Shown here piece by piece: positions 16,148 to 24,709 of a DNA stretch of 64,000 bases. The position numbers and the translations under genes are program-made. Below the pieces are notes generated by a model. The model saw only the letters and a list, made by a program, of their open reading frames with translations, was not told the DNA's origin and searched no databases. The stretch is from Paracoccus sp. SCSIO 75233 (GTDB lineage Bacteria > Pseudomonadota > Alphaproteobacteria > Rhodobacterales > Rhodobacteraceae). How positions within the stretch are numbered: the first letter of the stretch is position 1; every line of letters begins with the position of its first letter. The stretch lies in assembly GCF_027912675.1 (NCBI RefSeq), contig NZ_CP115757.1, forward strand, positions 806,001-870,000, written 5' to 3'.

Positions 16148-16332
16148 TGCCGTGGCTCCTTCTTTTCCGGCGGAAGCCCGGACGGGAGAGGTCTGTCGTC
16201 ATCATCGAAAAGGATGCGCTGTGCGTCGCCGGTCAGATCTTCATACTGGCCGGTACGGAGGCTCCAGAAAAACGCCAGCAGCCCGACACTGCCCATAAAG
16301 AGAGTGATCGGGATCAGGAAAAAGTAACTCAT
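16144..16332 (-). CDS. ccoS: cbb3 oxidase maturation protein CcoS
   Basis: The 62-residue protein starts at ATG 16332: MSYFFLIPITLFMGSVGLLA, then FFWSLRTGQYEDLTGDAQRI and LFDDD. The single N-terminal helix followed by W-x-L-x-x-G-Q-Y-x-D-L and R-I-L-F-D is diagnostic of CcoS, needed for cofactor insertion into cbb3 oxidase. It overlaps the ccoN start by ATGA. CcoS genes normally sit at the end of ccoGHIS, so finding it first, directly ahead of ccoN, is unusual. No ccoG, ccoH or ccoI is in the window. Confidence 0.9.
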   Translation of the reverse strand: MSYFFLIPITLFMGSVGLLAFFWSLRTGQYEDLTGDAQRILFDDDDRPLPSGLPPEKKEPRQ

Positions 16333-16979
16333 GCTCGGCCCCCGCAGTACGGCACTTTTCCAGCGTGATGCGACCATCTGCCGCGCGCATGATCCAATAA
16401 GGTTGTGCAGTCAGGCCTGATGTCGCTGATTTTGGGCGCGGCCAGCGTTGTTGACCTTAAAAATAATCGAAAAAGTTGCACGCTGGTAAAGATGGCCAAC
16501 TTCGTCCCGACCTTGCCGGAAACAGGTTGCATGGGATTCGGCGTTACATTTTGGGGATCCGTTTTGACCGGAAGATGCGTCAACTTGCGGTGTCGGTCTC
16601 CCCTGGAAAGCGATGGTCTGTAATCATAATTAATATTCAAATACAGCCTATTGGCTGATATTTGGCCGCCTGATTTTGTCATGGTTAAACTCGATCACTC
16701 GTTCAGGATGGGTAGGCGCCTGTCTCAAACATTAAATGGTATTTTAAATACTTATTCAAGTGGCGGTCGCTGAAGTTAAGCGATCCGCGCGGGTTTGATG
16801 GTTCGCGGCGGTGATGCCGGAGCTGAACTCTTTTCCAAAGCGGTCAGGCAGGCTTGGAGCCATGTCCTTGCATGCGTTACAGTTTCGAGAACCGATGCGC
16901 CCGGTTTCGCTGAATGTCTGCAGATTATTGGCCGAAGGACCGTCGCCGGTTAAGCGATGGCAACTATGGAGAAAATGAA
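16333..16979. other. Divergent regulatory region between ccoS and the FmdE-like gene, with a dyad
   Basis: No coding frame here looks real. It should hold the promoter of the cco operon and of the FmdE-like gene. Two symmetrical elements are visible. One is the perfect palindrome TCAGGCCTGA at 16411-16420, about 80 bases upstream of ccoS. The other is a longer dyad at 16638-16665 (CAAATA, CAGCC, TATT, GGCTG, ATATTTG). No good FNR box (TTGAT-N4-ATCAA) was found. AT content rises around 16620-16640 and 16730-16760. Confidence 0.4.
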
Positions 16980-17266
16980 GTGACATTCCCGCTATGTTTA
17001 GCTGAGGTTCCAGCAATCGGTTTGCATGATCATCTTGCGGTTTTTTTTGGCGCAGCAGAAAACGGCACTCTTCATTATCGTTATGGAGATGCGGTGCGCC
17101 TCTCCGGGCATTCCTGTGGCGTGGTGGCGACCGCATGGCTGATTGCTTGCGCCGGATTGCCGGCGCTCTACCCGGATGAGCCCCCGAGCGGGGGTGGGGC
17201 ATCGAGGTGCATCTGCGCAACGCTCAGAACTAAGGCACGATCGGTGCCACGGCGGCGGTACCTAGG

Positions 17267-18642
17267 GAGATATGCTCGAAAGTTGGTGACGCTTGATCAG
17301 GCGGCAGCTTGAATGTGGCGGACGCCGTCGCGGAACTCAACCCCGCTGATGACCTCTGGCAGGCGGTTCCGGCCGTCGAGCCTCCGCCATTTCTTCTGCG
17401 CCGACATCATCAGCCGGAAGGCCATGGCGAGCCCGGTCTTTCGGCTCAGGCAGCCCTTGGTTCGCCGGGTGCGGTGCCGGACGGTGGCGAAGGTGCTCTC
17501 GATCGGATTTGACGTCCGGATATGTTTCCAGTGCTCGGCCGGATAGTCGTAGAGGGTCAGCAGCGCGTCCCGGTCCTTGACCAGCTTGGCCACCGCCTTG
17601 TCCCATTTCACGCCGTAGGTTTCGACGAAGAAGTTGAAGGCGACGTTGGCTTCGGCCTTTGTCCCGGCCTGCCAGATGTCGTGCAGGTGTCCTTTGGCCC
17701 TGGCCTGCGCCGATTTCGGCAGCGCGTTCAGCACGTTCATGGTCTTGTGCAGCCAGCACCGCTGCTCCTGCGTCGTGGGGAAGACTTCGCGCAGGGCCGT
17801 CCAGAAGCCGAGGGCACCGTCGCCGATCGCGAGCTTGGGATCCTGCGTGAGGCCGCGCCGCTTGAGATCGAGCAGCACCTCGCGCCAGCTCTGGGTGCTC
17901 TCGCGGAAGCCGTCGGTCATGGCCAGCAGTTCCTTCCGGCCGTATTCATCCGCCCCGACGATGACCAGAACGCATTGCTTTTCCTCGGCCATGCGCGGCT
18001 TGAAGTAGACACCGTCGGCCCAGATGTAGAGGAACCGCCGGGTTCCGAGGTCGCGCTTCTCCCAAGCCTCGTATTCGGACCACCAGTTGGCTTTCAGGCG
18101 GGTGACGGTCTTGGCCGACAGGCCCTTGGCGTCCGGCCCCAGAAGGGCGGCCAGCGCCTCGCCGAAATCGCCGGTGGAGACCCCCTTGAGGTAGAGCCAG
18201 GGCAGCAGTTCCTCGACCGATTTGGCCTTGCGCAGGTAGCGCGGCAGGATGCTGGGCGTGAAGGAGATCCTCTCCGCTCCCGGCTTGCGATCCCGCACCC
18301 GCGGCACCTTCACGGCGACCGGACCGATCCCGGTCAGGATTTCGCGCTCCGGCAAATGTCCGTGCCGCACCAGCCTGGCCCGACCGTCATCGAGCCTTTC
18401 CTCAGCGAACGCGGCGAGGAGCGTTGCCAGCTCGGCCTCAACCGCTTGTTCGATCAGCTTGCGCGCACCCTCCCGGATGAGGTCCGTCAGCGGATCCGGC
18501 GAAAACCCCGATGGATCGGGCAGCGTGCTGATGGTAGTCTCCGACATGTGGCATATCCCTTTCTCGGCTGAGAATTGACGGCGTCTGAACACCGCCATGA
18601 TATGCCGCCCCTCAGGGCATCACCAACTTTCGCGCGTTACTC
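17267..18642 (-). mobile_element. IS256-family insertion sequence with 9-bp target duplication
   Basis: The element is 1376 bases long. Its ends are inverted repeats of about 23 bases: left GAGATATGCT then CGAAAGTTGGTGA, right (reverse complement) GAGTAACGCG then the same 13 bases. It is flanked by exact 9-base direct repeats GTACCTAGG at 17258-17266 and 18643-18651, typical of the 8-9 bp duplications of IS256. It contains one intact transposase gene, so it looks recent and potentially mobile. It interrupts the FmdE-like gene. Confidence 0.92.
17297..18547 (-). CDS. IS256-family transposase
   Basis: The 416-residue protein is a mutator-type DDE transposase. Catalytic candidates are the Asp in YIWADGVYFKPR, the Asp in LAIGDGALGFW and the Glu in SNPIESTFATVRHRT followed by RTKG, the usual IS256 block. 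ATG 18547 begins MSETTISTLPDPSG; a longer in-frame start to 18598 is possible but reaches towards the inverted repeat. The length is normal for the family and the frame is intact. Confidence 0.93.
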   Translation of the reverse strand: MSETTISTLPDPSGFSPDPLTDLIREGARKLIEQAVEAELATLLAAFAEERLDDGRARLVRHGHLPEREILTGIGPVAVKVPRVRDRKPGAERISFTPSILPRYLRKAKSVEELLPWLYLKGVSTGDFGEALAALLGPDAKGLSAKTVTRLKANWWSEYEAWEKRDLGTRRFLYIWADGVYFKPRMAEEKQCVLVIVGADEYGRKELLAMTDGFRESTQSWREVLLDLKRRGLTQDPKLAIGDGALGFWTALREVFPTTQEQRCWLHKTMNVLNALPKSAQARAKGHLHDIWQAGTKAEANVAFNFFVETYGVKWDKAVAKLVKDRDALLTLYDYPAEHWKHIRTSNPIESTFATVRHRTRRTKGCLSRKTGLAMAFRLMMSAQKKWRRLDGRNRLPEVISGVEFRDGVRHIQAAA

Positions 18643-18945
18643 GTACCTAGGTGCGCAACGGGCGTGTCCGGCCCCAGCGGTTTTCACAGCATCGGCACAA
18701 AGCACTGCTTCGCCCGCCGTAACCTGATGTTCTTTGGTGCGGATATCAATGCTCTGGTTGGTATGCGTCACTGTGATACCGGCGCGGGCATATTGTTAGA
18801 CGGCACGCGTCAGACTGTACCCATGAGCCACGAACTGAAAGGGCTTCTCCAAAAGGCAGTGGTTGGCGAGGCCAGTCCCTGTGAACCGGCCCGGTTTGGC
18901 GAATTGTGGCAGGATCGGCGATCCTGTCTGCCAAAAAGAGTTTTC

Positions 18946-20487
18946 GGCTTATTTTGTTGAAAAACTCTGCTTGATTGGTGGACTGGTCGCTGATTCAATT
19001 CCGTTGTTGGGCGGGAGGATCGTCGATGATGGGTTCACGGCAGGAATCGCAAGGGGCGCTGTTTTACGAGTTTTCGCTTGAGGATCATGTCCCGCAGGAC
19101 CATCTGCTGCGGTCGATTGATCGCTTTGTCGATCTGGACAGTATTCGGGCTCACCTGGCGGATTTCTATAGCCATACGGGCCGCCCCTCGGTCGATCCCG
19201 AACTTCTGATCCGCATGCTTCTGGTCGGCTATTGCTTCGGCATCCGGTCCGAGCGGCGGCTGTGCGAAGAGGTGCATCTGAACCTCGCCTATCGCTGGTT
19301 CTGCCGTTTGGACCTGACCGACCGGGTGTCGGATCACTCGACGTTCTCCAAGAACCGGCACGGGCGGTTCCGCGAGAGCGAGTTGCTGCGGCATCTGTTT
19401 GAAACCACCGTCGCGCGCTGTATCGCGGAGGGGTTGGTGAGCGGGCACCGACTGGCCGTGGATGCCAGCCTGATCGAGGCGGATGCCAATAAGCAGAACT
19501 CGACAGCGAAGGAAGATTGGGATGCAACGCTGATAGACCCGTCGGACGCGCCCCGCGCCGTGCGTGAATACCTTGACACGTTGGACAAGGCCGCATTTGG
19601 CGCCGCCAGCGAGGTCCGGCCGAAATTCACCTCGCATTCCGATCCGGCCAGCCAGTGGACGGCGGCGCGTAAGGGACCGGCATTCTTCAGCTATTCCGAC
19701 AATTACCTGATCGACACGGATCATGGCGTGATTGTCGATGTCGAGGCGACACGATCAATCCGGCAGGCCGAAGTCGGATCAACCAAAACCATGCTGAAGC
19801 GGGTGAGGGACAGGTTCGATCTTCGCCCTGAACGCCTGATCGCCGACACCGCCTATGGCACAGGGCCGATGCTGGGCTGGCTGGCTGACCAAGGCATCGC
19901 ACCACACATCCCTGTCTTCGACAAATCCGGCCGCCCCAATGGAACATGGACCCGGGCCGACTTTGAATGGGAAGCCGAGAACGACCAGTATATCTGCCCG
20001 GAAGGACATGCGCTCAAACAGTTCCGCCGCAACTATTCGGACCCGAACCGCGGCCCGACCGGCAAGGGAACCGCCAAATACCGCGCGCTGAAACTGACCT
20101 GCCAGGCCTGCCCATCGAAACAGAAGTGCTGCCCGAACGCCGATGCCAGATCCATCACCCGCGAGGAGCACGAAGATGCGCGCCAGATCGCCCGGGACAT
20201 CGCCAAGACCCGCCAATACGAGATCTCGATGAAGCTGCGAAAGAAGGTCGAGATGCTGTTTGCCCACCTCAAGCGCATCCTCGGCCTCGGACGGCTCCGA
20301 CTGCGAGGACCATGCGGCGCAAGCGACGAATTCCTCCTCGCAGCCGCAGCCCAGAACCTCCGAAAACTCGCCAAGATCTTTCCCGCACCGCAGCATCCGC
20401 GAAAAGCCTGACACCAGAAAGGCTTGCGGCCAAAGTCACCACGCAAACAAACCGCTCAACACGCCGGGTTTTTCAACAGAATCGGCT
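18946..20487 (+). mobile_element. IS1182-family insertion sequence
   Basis: The element is about 1540 bases. Its ends share an inverted repeat centred on TGTTGAAAAAC (left 18955-18965; right copy on the opposite strand 20467-20477), extended by weaker matches to about 18946 and 20487. No target duplication is obvious. Just outside the left end lies the palindrome CAGGATCG-G-CGATCCTG (18910-18926). It truncates the 3' end of the FmdE-like gene. The transposase frame is intact. Confidence 0.85.
19026..20411 (+). CDS. IS1182-family transposase
   Basis: The 461-residue protein starts at ATG 19026 with GGGAGG upstream. The N-terminus FYEFSLEDHVPQDHLLRSID is the DUF772-type domain common to IS1182 transposases. 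DDE candidates are Asp in GHRLAVDASLIEAD, Asp in LIADTAYGTG, and Glu in KKVEMLFAHLKRILGL. A Cys-rich stretch (CQACPSKQKCCPNADAR) precedes the last block, as usual. No lesion is seen. Confidence 0.93.
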   Translation: MMGSRQESQGALFYEFSLEDHVPQDHLLRSIDRFVDLDSIRAHLADFYSHTGRPSVDPELLIRMLLVGYCFGIRSERRLCEEVHLNLAYRWFCRLDLTDRVSDHSTFSKNRHGRFRESELLRHLFETTVARCIAEGLVSGHRLAVDASLIEADANKQNSTAKEDWDATLIDPSDAPRAVREYLDTLDKAAFGAASEVRPKFTSHSDPASQWTAARKGPAFFSYSDNYLIDTDHGVIVDVEATRSIRQAEVGSTKTMLKRVRDRFDLRPERLIADTAYGTGPMLGWLADQGIAPHIPVFDKSGRPNGTWTRADFEWEAENDQYICPEGHALKQFRRNYSDPNRGPTGKGTAKYRALKLTCQACPSKQKCCPNADARSITREEHEDARQIARDIAKTRQYEISMKLRKKVEMLFAHLKRILGLGRLRLRGPCGASDEFLLAAAAQNLRKLAKIFPAPQHPRKA

Positions 20488-21193
20488 ATAAGCAGACGCC
20501 GGAATTCACCGAGATGACTGTTTCTGTCGCCCTGCTTCGCGATCATTCTACCAAAAACTGCATATGGGCAAGATTGCACGTTCTGGAGCGGCGCTCGGGA
20601 TTCTTCGATAAGGCTTCGAATAAACTAAGAACGCTTGGCCCCGGTACTCATCACTGTATTTCACTCGGTCGCGTCCATTATGTCGCTTTGGCTGGTTTGG
20701 CGCGGTTCTTCGAGGAATTCTACAGGACTGATAAGCAGCAAGATCAGGATTCGAACGCCCGAAGCGAGTCTGACCGGCTATACCGCTGATGGACCAACCC
20801 ATCGTCCATCTCGCGAGATCCGAGAGCAGCAGCGAGAAGGCTTCCTGCGAAAGTGTGGGTCATCATAAATATTTTTTATCATATAGTTAATAAACTACGG
20901 TGATGAAAATCCGCGGCCGGAGATCAGTGGAGATTGAACTTAGCGATGAGACATGCGGTTTTGGGCTTGCTGTTTCGTAAGCAAAACGCGGAGCGATCTC
21001 GGTAAGACAGGCGCCGGATTATTCTGAGATGTGCTGATGGTCGGACAAGCAATGAGGCCGCTGTCGAGCTCGGGCATTTTGAACACATGGTCTGCAGATG
21101 GCAGCGTCGGTTTACTGAGCACAGGATCAAGCACTTTTCCAACGAATATCGCTCCAAGTGCCCACAAACGATTTCTGATGCCCAAGTTTCTAG
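20488..21193. other. Region without a recognised gene between two insertion sequences
   Basis: Several frames of 60-120 codons exist on both strands, but none gives a familiar protein and none has a convincing start. On the minus strand around 20745-20800 there is a stretch that reads like a decayed tRNA: a D-arm-like GGTATAGCCGGTCAGA and a T-loop-like GTTCGAATCC. Its stems do not pair. Base composition is lower in GC than the core genome, especially at 20860-20900. I regard it as island remnant DNA. Confidence 0.35.
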
Positions 21194-21212
21194 GGTCAGG
21201 ACTCGTTCCCGA

Positions 21213-21970
21213 TCATAACCAGAAGATGACGGTGGCGGCGAGCAGGATTGCAGAGAAGAATGTTTCGGGGCATCGGTCGTATCGAGTGGCCACGCGGCGC
21301 CAGTCCTTGAGGCGACCGAACATGATCTCGATGCGGTTGCGACGTTTGTAGCGCCGCTTGTCGTATTTGATCGCCTTCTTGCGGGACTTTCGGCCGGGGA
21401 TGCAAACCTTTATCCCCTTGTCTTTCAACGCTTCCCGAAACCAATCGGCGTCATAGCCCCTGTCCGCAAGCATCCAGCCGGCCTTTGGCAAACTGCCCAG
21501 CAGCGCTGCCGCGCCAGTGTAGTCGCTCACTTGCCCGGCCGACATGAAGAACTGGATTGGGCGTCCTTTCGCATCGGTGACGGCATGCAGTTTCGTGTTC
21601 ATGCCGCCTTTCGTGCGCCCTATCTGGCGCGCGCGCCCCCCTTTTTGACCCGCAGGCTTGAGGCCGTGCGATGTGCTTTCAGGTAAGTCGCATCGATCAT
21701 GATCGTCTTGTGTTCGGCACTCTCAGCGGCCAGGCCCATCATGATCCGGGCGAAGACGCCGTTCTCGCACCAGCGCTTCCAGCGGTTATAGAGCGTCTTT
21801 GCCGGGCCGTATTCCCTCGGCGCATCGCACCATCGCAACCCGTTGCGATTGATGAATATTATTCCACTCAACACGCGACGGTCATCAACGCGTGGCTTGC
21901 CGTGACTTTTGGGAAAGAACGGTTTCAGACGCGCCATCTGCGCGTCCGTCAGCCAGAAAAGATTGCACAT
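21213..21970 (-). CDS. IS5-family transposase made by -1 frameshifting (OrfAB)
   Basis: OrfA (21970 to 21620, 116 residues) begins MCNLFWLTDAQMARLKPFFP and includes the first catalytic Asp in TIMIDATYLKAHRTAS. Its end KKGGARAR is read through the slippery run AAAAAGGGGGG. OrfB (open to 21213) continues as QIGRTKGGMNTKLHAVTD, with the second Asp in MLADRGYDADWF and Glu in RRNRIEIMFGRLKDW. Shifting back one base at the run joins the two exactly as in related IS5/IS427 elements, so the whole is probably functional. Confidence 0.85.
21636..21646 (-). other. Slippery A5G6 run for transposase frameshift
   Basis: On the coding strand the sequence is AAAAAGGGGGG, located at the end of orfA where the frames overlap. 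A slip of one base backwards converts VKKGGARAR-stop into the orfB frame. The site is inferred from position and composition. Confidence 0.6.
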
Positions 21971-22032
21971 TCATCAGATCTCCTTGCGGAGCCTGAATCA
22001 CGTCAAACGCACGAAATCAATGGGTCTGGAGC

Positions 22033-22329
22033 CTAGGTTTTTCGAAGATTTTTAATACACTTCTTGGTGCTGAAATTCTCTTTGTGTCCATCACTATAAG
22101 TTATGTAAAAAGACCTTGTTCCCCCCATTGTTCAAATCAACCGTGACGCCGATAATTTCAAATTCTCGTATTCACTTCAAATAGTACGGATGGAATTTGA
22201 AGAGTTCTTCTACAAATAACCTATCTGCTAAAGAAACATCTTCACCAATTTCGGTTCTATGAAGGATTTCTAATACAAAATTTGATATTTCTTTTTTGTG
22301 CGGAATGATTTTGTCCCGATTTCATACAT
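22033..22329 (-). pseudogene. DUF3223-like protein gene with frameshifts and a nonsense codon
   Basis: From ATG 22329 the first frame gives MYEIGTKSFRTKK. After loss of one base in an A6 run (22292-22297 on the plus strand as T6) it continues EISNFVLEILHRTEIGEDVS, LADRLFVEELFKFHPYYLK, then TGA at 22174-22172, then in the same frame IREFEIIGVTVDLNNGGNKV. After another shift near 22095-22103 it reads YSDGHKENFSTKKCIKNLRKT and stops at TAG inside the IS5 target CTAG. The HRxEIGE and DGHxxxFSxxKC patterns are those I associate with DUF3223, a small domain of unknown function in phage-like and bacterial proteins. It lies 12 bases after the RepA-like frame, probably same unit. Confidence 0.55.
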
Positions 22330-22341
22330 TTTTAACCTCTA

Positions 22342-23271
22342 TCATTGTAGTTTTGCTTTTGCGTAGCGTCCGCGATTTTCTTTCGTTAACTGGCCGTCCT
22401 TTACCATTCTCTGCAGTTTTTTCTAACATTTTCGTGATCCAAGCCAAGCGTCTCAGCCAGTTCTTTCGGACCTACGACCTCATCTCCGATGCCATCAAGA
22501 ATCTTCTGCCGCGTCGCAGCAATGTAAACTTCGTTTGGACGTCCCAGAATTTTCCAGCGGAAATCTTCAAAATCAACTGCATATTCGAATGACTCGATGT
22601 CACGGCCCTTGCCCATGAGAACGGTTCCCGAGGGTGTTCCGTGGAGTAGGATAATCGAGTCGACGGCACCGGTGATTGCGGTTGATCCAAGAACAGAGTC
22701 ATAGGGGTCTTCTGTGAAGCTCTTATTTTGGTGGTGTACCAGCACAGTTGCCAGACCATGCTGGTCGGTCATTGCTTTGAGTTGAGACAAGATTTTGTAT
22801 TCACGCTCATTGTCGTCGGTGGCACCGGTTTTTGGCGGTTTAACCTTAGAATATGTGTCGATAATCAAAAACTGTGTGTTCTCGGAAGTTTCTACCCAAC
22901 TTGCGGCCGCGCTTTCGAAATCACTGCCGATCTGCGGACTTTCTGTCGCAAACGACAGCGAAGACAGATCAGCGTCTTGCAATCCCAATCTATAAGACGC
23001 TGCTGAAGACGTCGCTCGTTGTCTTCGAGGGCGAGGTAGAGAACGTCGCCTTGCTTGGTTGCAAGCCCGTTCCAAAGCTCTGCCTGCGCGACAGCTTGTG
23101 CCTTATCCAGACCGAGCCATGATTTTCCCTCCTTGGGCTTCGCTGCCAGCAGGCTGAGGCCCTTTGGTTGTATTCCTTCAATCATAAAACCCGTGGAGGG
23201 AATTCCTTGCTCATGAGAGCATTCGCAGCGACAGAATTGAAGCTAAACAAGTGTACAGGTTGATTGTTCAT
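22342..23271 (-). pseudogene. RepA-like (AAA/RecA-fold) replication ATPase with three frameshifts
   Basis: Starting at ATG 23271 the gene reads MNNQPVHLFSFNSVAANALM then SKEFPPRV. One base missing in a T run (23186-23189) leads to FMIEGIQPKGLSLLAAKPKE and GKSW (Walker A). A second at about 22991-22996 leads to RLGLQDADLSSLSFATES, Walker B FLIIDTYSKVKPP, and VLVHHQNKSFTEDPYDS, then GSTAITGAVDSIILL. A third at 22417-22422 restores KKLQRMVKDGQLTKENRGRY before TGA at 22344. This is the layout of plasmid/phage RepA-type hexameric helicases (AAA_25). It suggests the element once replicated autonomously or as a phage satellite. All lesions are single-base losses. Confidence 0.75.
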
Positions 23272-23355
23272 TATTTTGTGTTTCCTATGAATTTCGGCCA
23301 CCTTTGCACCACTTTTCTCTGCAAGATTGCAGAGATTTCCCAGAACACCAGCATG

Positions 23356-24564
23356 TCAGGCCAGCGCTGCGCGGTGTCCTGTTCGCCCGTGATCGGCTCC
23401 CGTCACGAATTGTCCCCAATCTTCCATGACCTCACGCCGCCGCTCAAGCATTTCAGAGCGCGCATAGGCTTGCTCCACGGCATTGCCAACCGTATGGGCG
23501 AGCGATAATTCCGCCAATGTCCGGTCAACCCCGTGATCGCCGCACCAGTCCCGGAAGCTGGAGCGAAAACCGTGAACCGTGATGTCGGATCGTCCCATAC
23601 GGCGTAACAGCGCGGCCATGGTCATATTCGACATCGGCCTTCCGGCCTTCTGCCCTTCGAAAAGCAGGTCGCCACGCCTTGTGTTGTGCATGCGGTTCAG
23701 AAGATCGATGACCGCCTCGCAGAGCGGCGCGGTGTGGGGTTTCTTCGCCTTCATGCGGCTGGCGGGAACCGTCCATGTCCGCGCCTCCAGATCGATCTCC
23801 GACCAGACCGCCCCAAGCGTCTCGCTGGTTCGTGCCGTTGTCAGGATGGTAAATTGCAGCGCCAGCGCTGCTGTCCCATCCTGTTCGCGCAACTGGTCCC
23901 AGAAAGCCGGAAGCTCGGCCCAAGGCAGGGCAGAGTGATTGCCGCGACTGCCGCCAGCCCCCCGCTGGAGAATATTGGCGCGCTTGATCACATCCACAGG
24001 GTTCTCGCCGCTGCGATACTGTCTGGCACAGGCAACATCCAACACCTTGCCGATCCGTTGCATGACCCGCTGTGCGGTTTCATTCTTGGTGGTCCAGATC
24101 GGCTCGACACAGTTCAGCACATGCTGCTGTTCGATCTGATCGACGCGGATGCCACCGATCAGCGGAAACACATAGGTCTGAAGCGTGTTGATCCATTGCT
24201 GCGCATGTTCCGCATTGTGCCATGTCGATTGGTTCTGTGCCCCCAGTCTCGCATCAGTTGCTCCAACCTAGATGTCGCGGATTTCTTCCTGAAGCGGGTT
24301 CACCCCAGCCCGCGCGAGCTTCTTAAGGTTCAGCGCTTCGCCACGGGCTTCGTCCAGGGACAGCATCTGCGTGTTGCCGAGACCGATTTCCATCCGCTTC
24401 GGTGTCCCGCTTGCCGTCACCATGCCTCTGACCTGCACCCGCGCGACCCAGCGTCTTGCGCCGGAGTCATCGACAATCAGATATAATCCATTGCCATCGG
24501 CATATCGTCCCGGCGGATAGGTTCTGACCTGTCGTGCCGTCAGAGGCTTTGCCGGTCGTGACAT
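23356..24564 (-). pseudogene. int: P4-type tyrosine integrase with internal TAG
   Basis: Start ATG 24564 gives MSRPAKPLTARQVRTYPPGR, the DUF4102 arm-binding domain of P4-type integrases. After NPLQEEIRDI a TAG (24270-24268) interrupts. The same frame continues WHNAEHAQQWINTLQTYVFP and the catalytic domain with Arg in LTTARTSETLGAVW, His/Arg in HGFRSSFRDW, His in LAHTVGNAVEQ and nucleophile Tyr in AYARSEM. The linker after the stop looks a few residues shorter than usual. The gene ends 145 bases before the RepA-like start and its 5' end is 146 bases from tRNA-Ser, so the tRNA is the likely attachment site. Without suppression it cannot make a full enzyme. Confidence 0.85.
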
Positions 24565-24709
24565 TCTGCCCACCAATATATCCACCTAACATGATGCATT
24601 GGAAGACACTTTGAGGCAATGTTGGGAATGGTGAATCTCTGAGAATGCTTGAAATATTGCTTTATTTCAGCGTGTTGTAAATTTCTGGAAATGTCAGGAA
24701 AATTGAGTG

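Larger units (their letters stand above)
16980..18945 (+). pseudogene. FmdE-like protein gene, split by IS256-family insertion and cut by IS1182
   Basis: The start is GTG 16980 with GGAG ten bases upstream. The first part encodes FPLCLAEVPAIGLHDHLAVF, FGAAENGTLHYRYGDAVRLSG and HSCGVVATAWL, similar to proteins annotated as FmdE-family (formylmethanofuran dehydrogenase subunit E-like) with their GHxC motif; this is my recollection and tentative. At about 17181-17185 one base is missing from a C run. In the restored frame (GIEVHLRNAQN) a TAA stands at 17231-17233, followed by GTIGATAAV up to 17257. After the IS the frame continues from 18652 as TGVSGPSGFHSIG through GEASPCEPARFGELWQDR to about 18920, where IS1182-family sequence begins nearby (18946). 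The gene is therefore dead four times over. It diverges from ccoS and may once have been part of the respiratory cluster. Confidence 0.6.
21194..22032 (-). mobile_element. IS5-family (IS427-like) insertion sequence
   Basis: The element is about 839 bases. The ends resemble each other as imperfect inverted repeats (left GGGTCAGGACTCGTT; right, reverse complement, GGCTCCAGACCCATT), and CTAG abuts both ends (21190-21193 and 22033-22036), consistent with the TA/CTAG target duplication of this group. It encodes one transposase in two overlapping frames. The right-hand CTAG provides the stop codon of the DUF3223 pseudogene. Confidence 0.8.

Noticed and set aside
16559..16585. TTGAC and GTCAA as an FNR box upstream of the cco operon
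   Set aside because: The half sites are separated by ten bases rather than four.
16405..16658. Short plus-strand frames in the cco/FmdE divergent region
   Set aside because: No ribosome site and no similarity. The region has promoter-like composition.
20940..21185. 81-codon minus-strand frame next to the IS5 element
   Set aside because: The first half looks protein-like but I could not match a family and the second half is low complexity, so it is not called.
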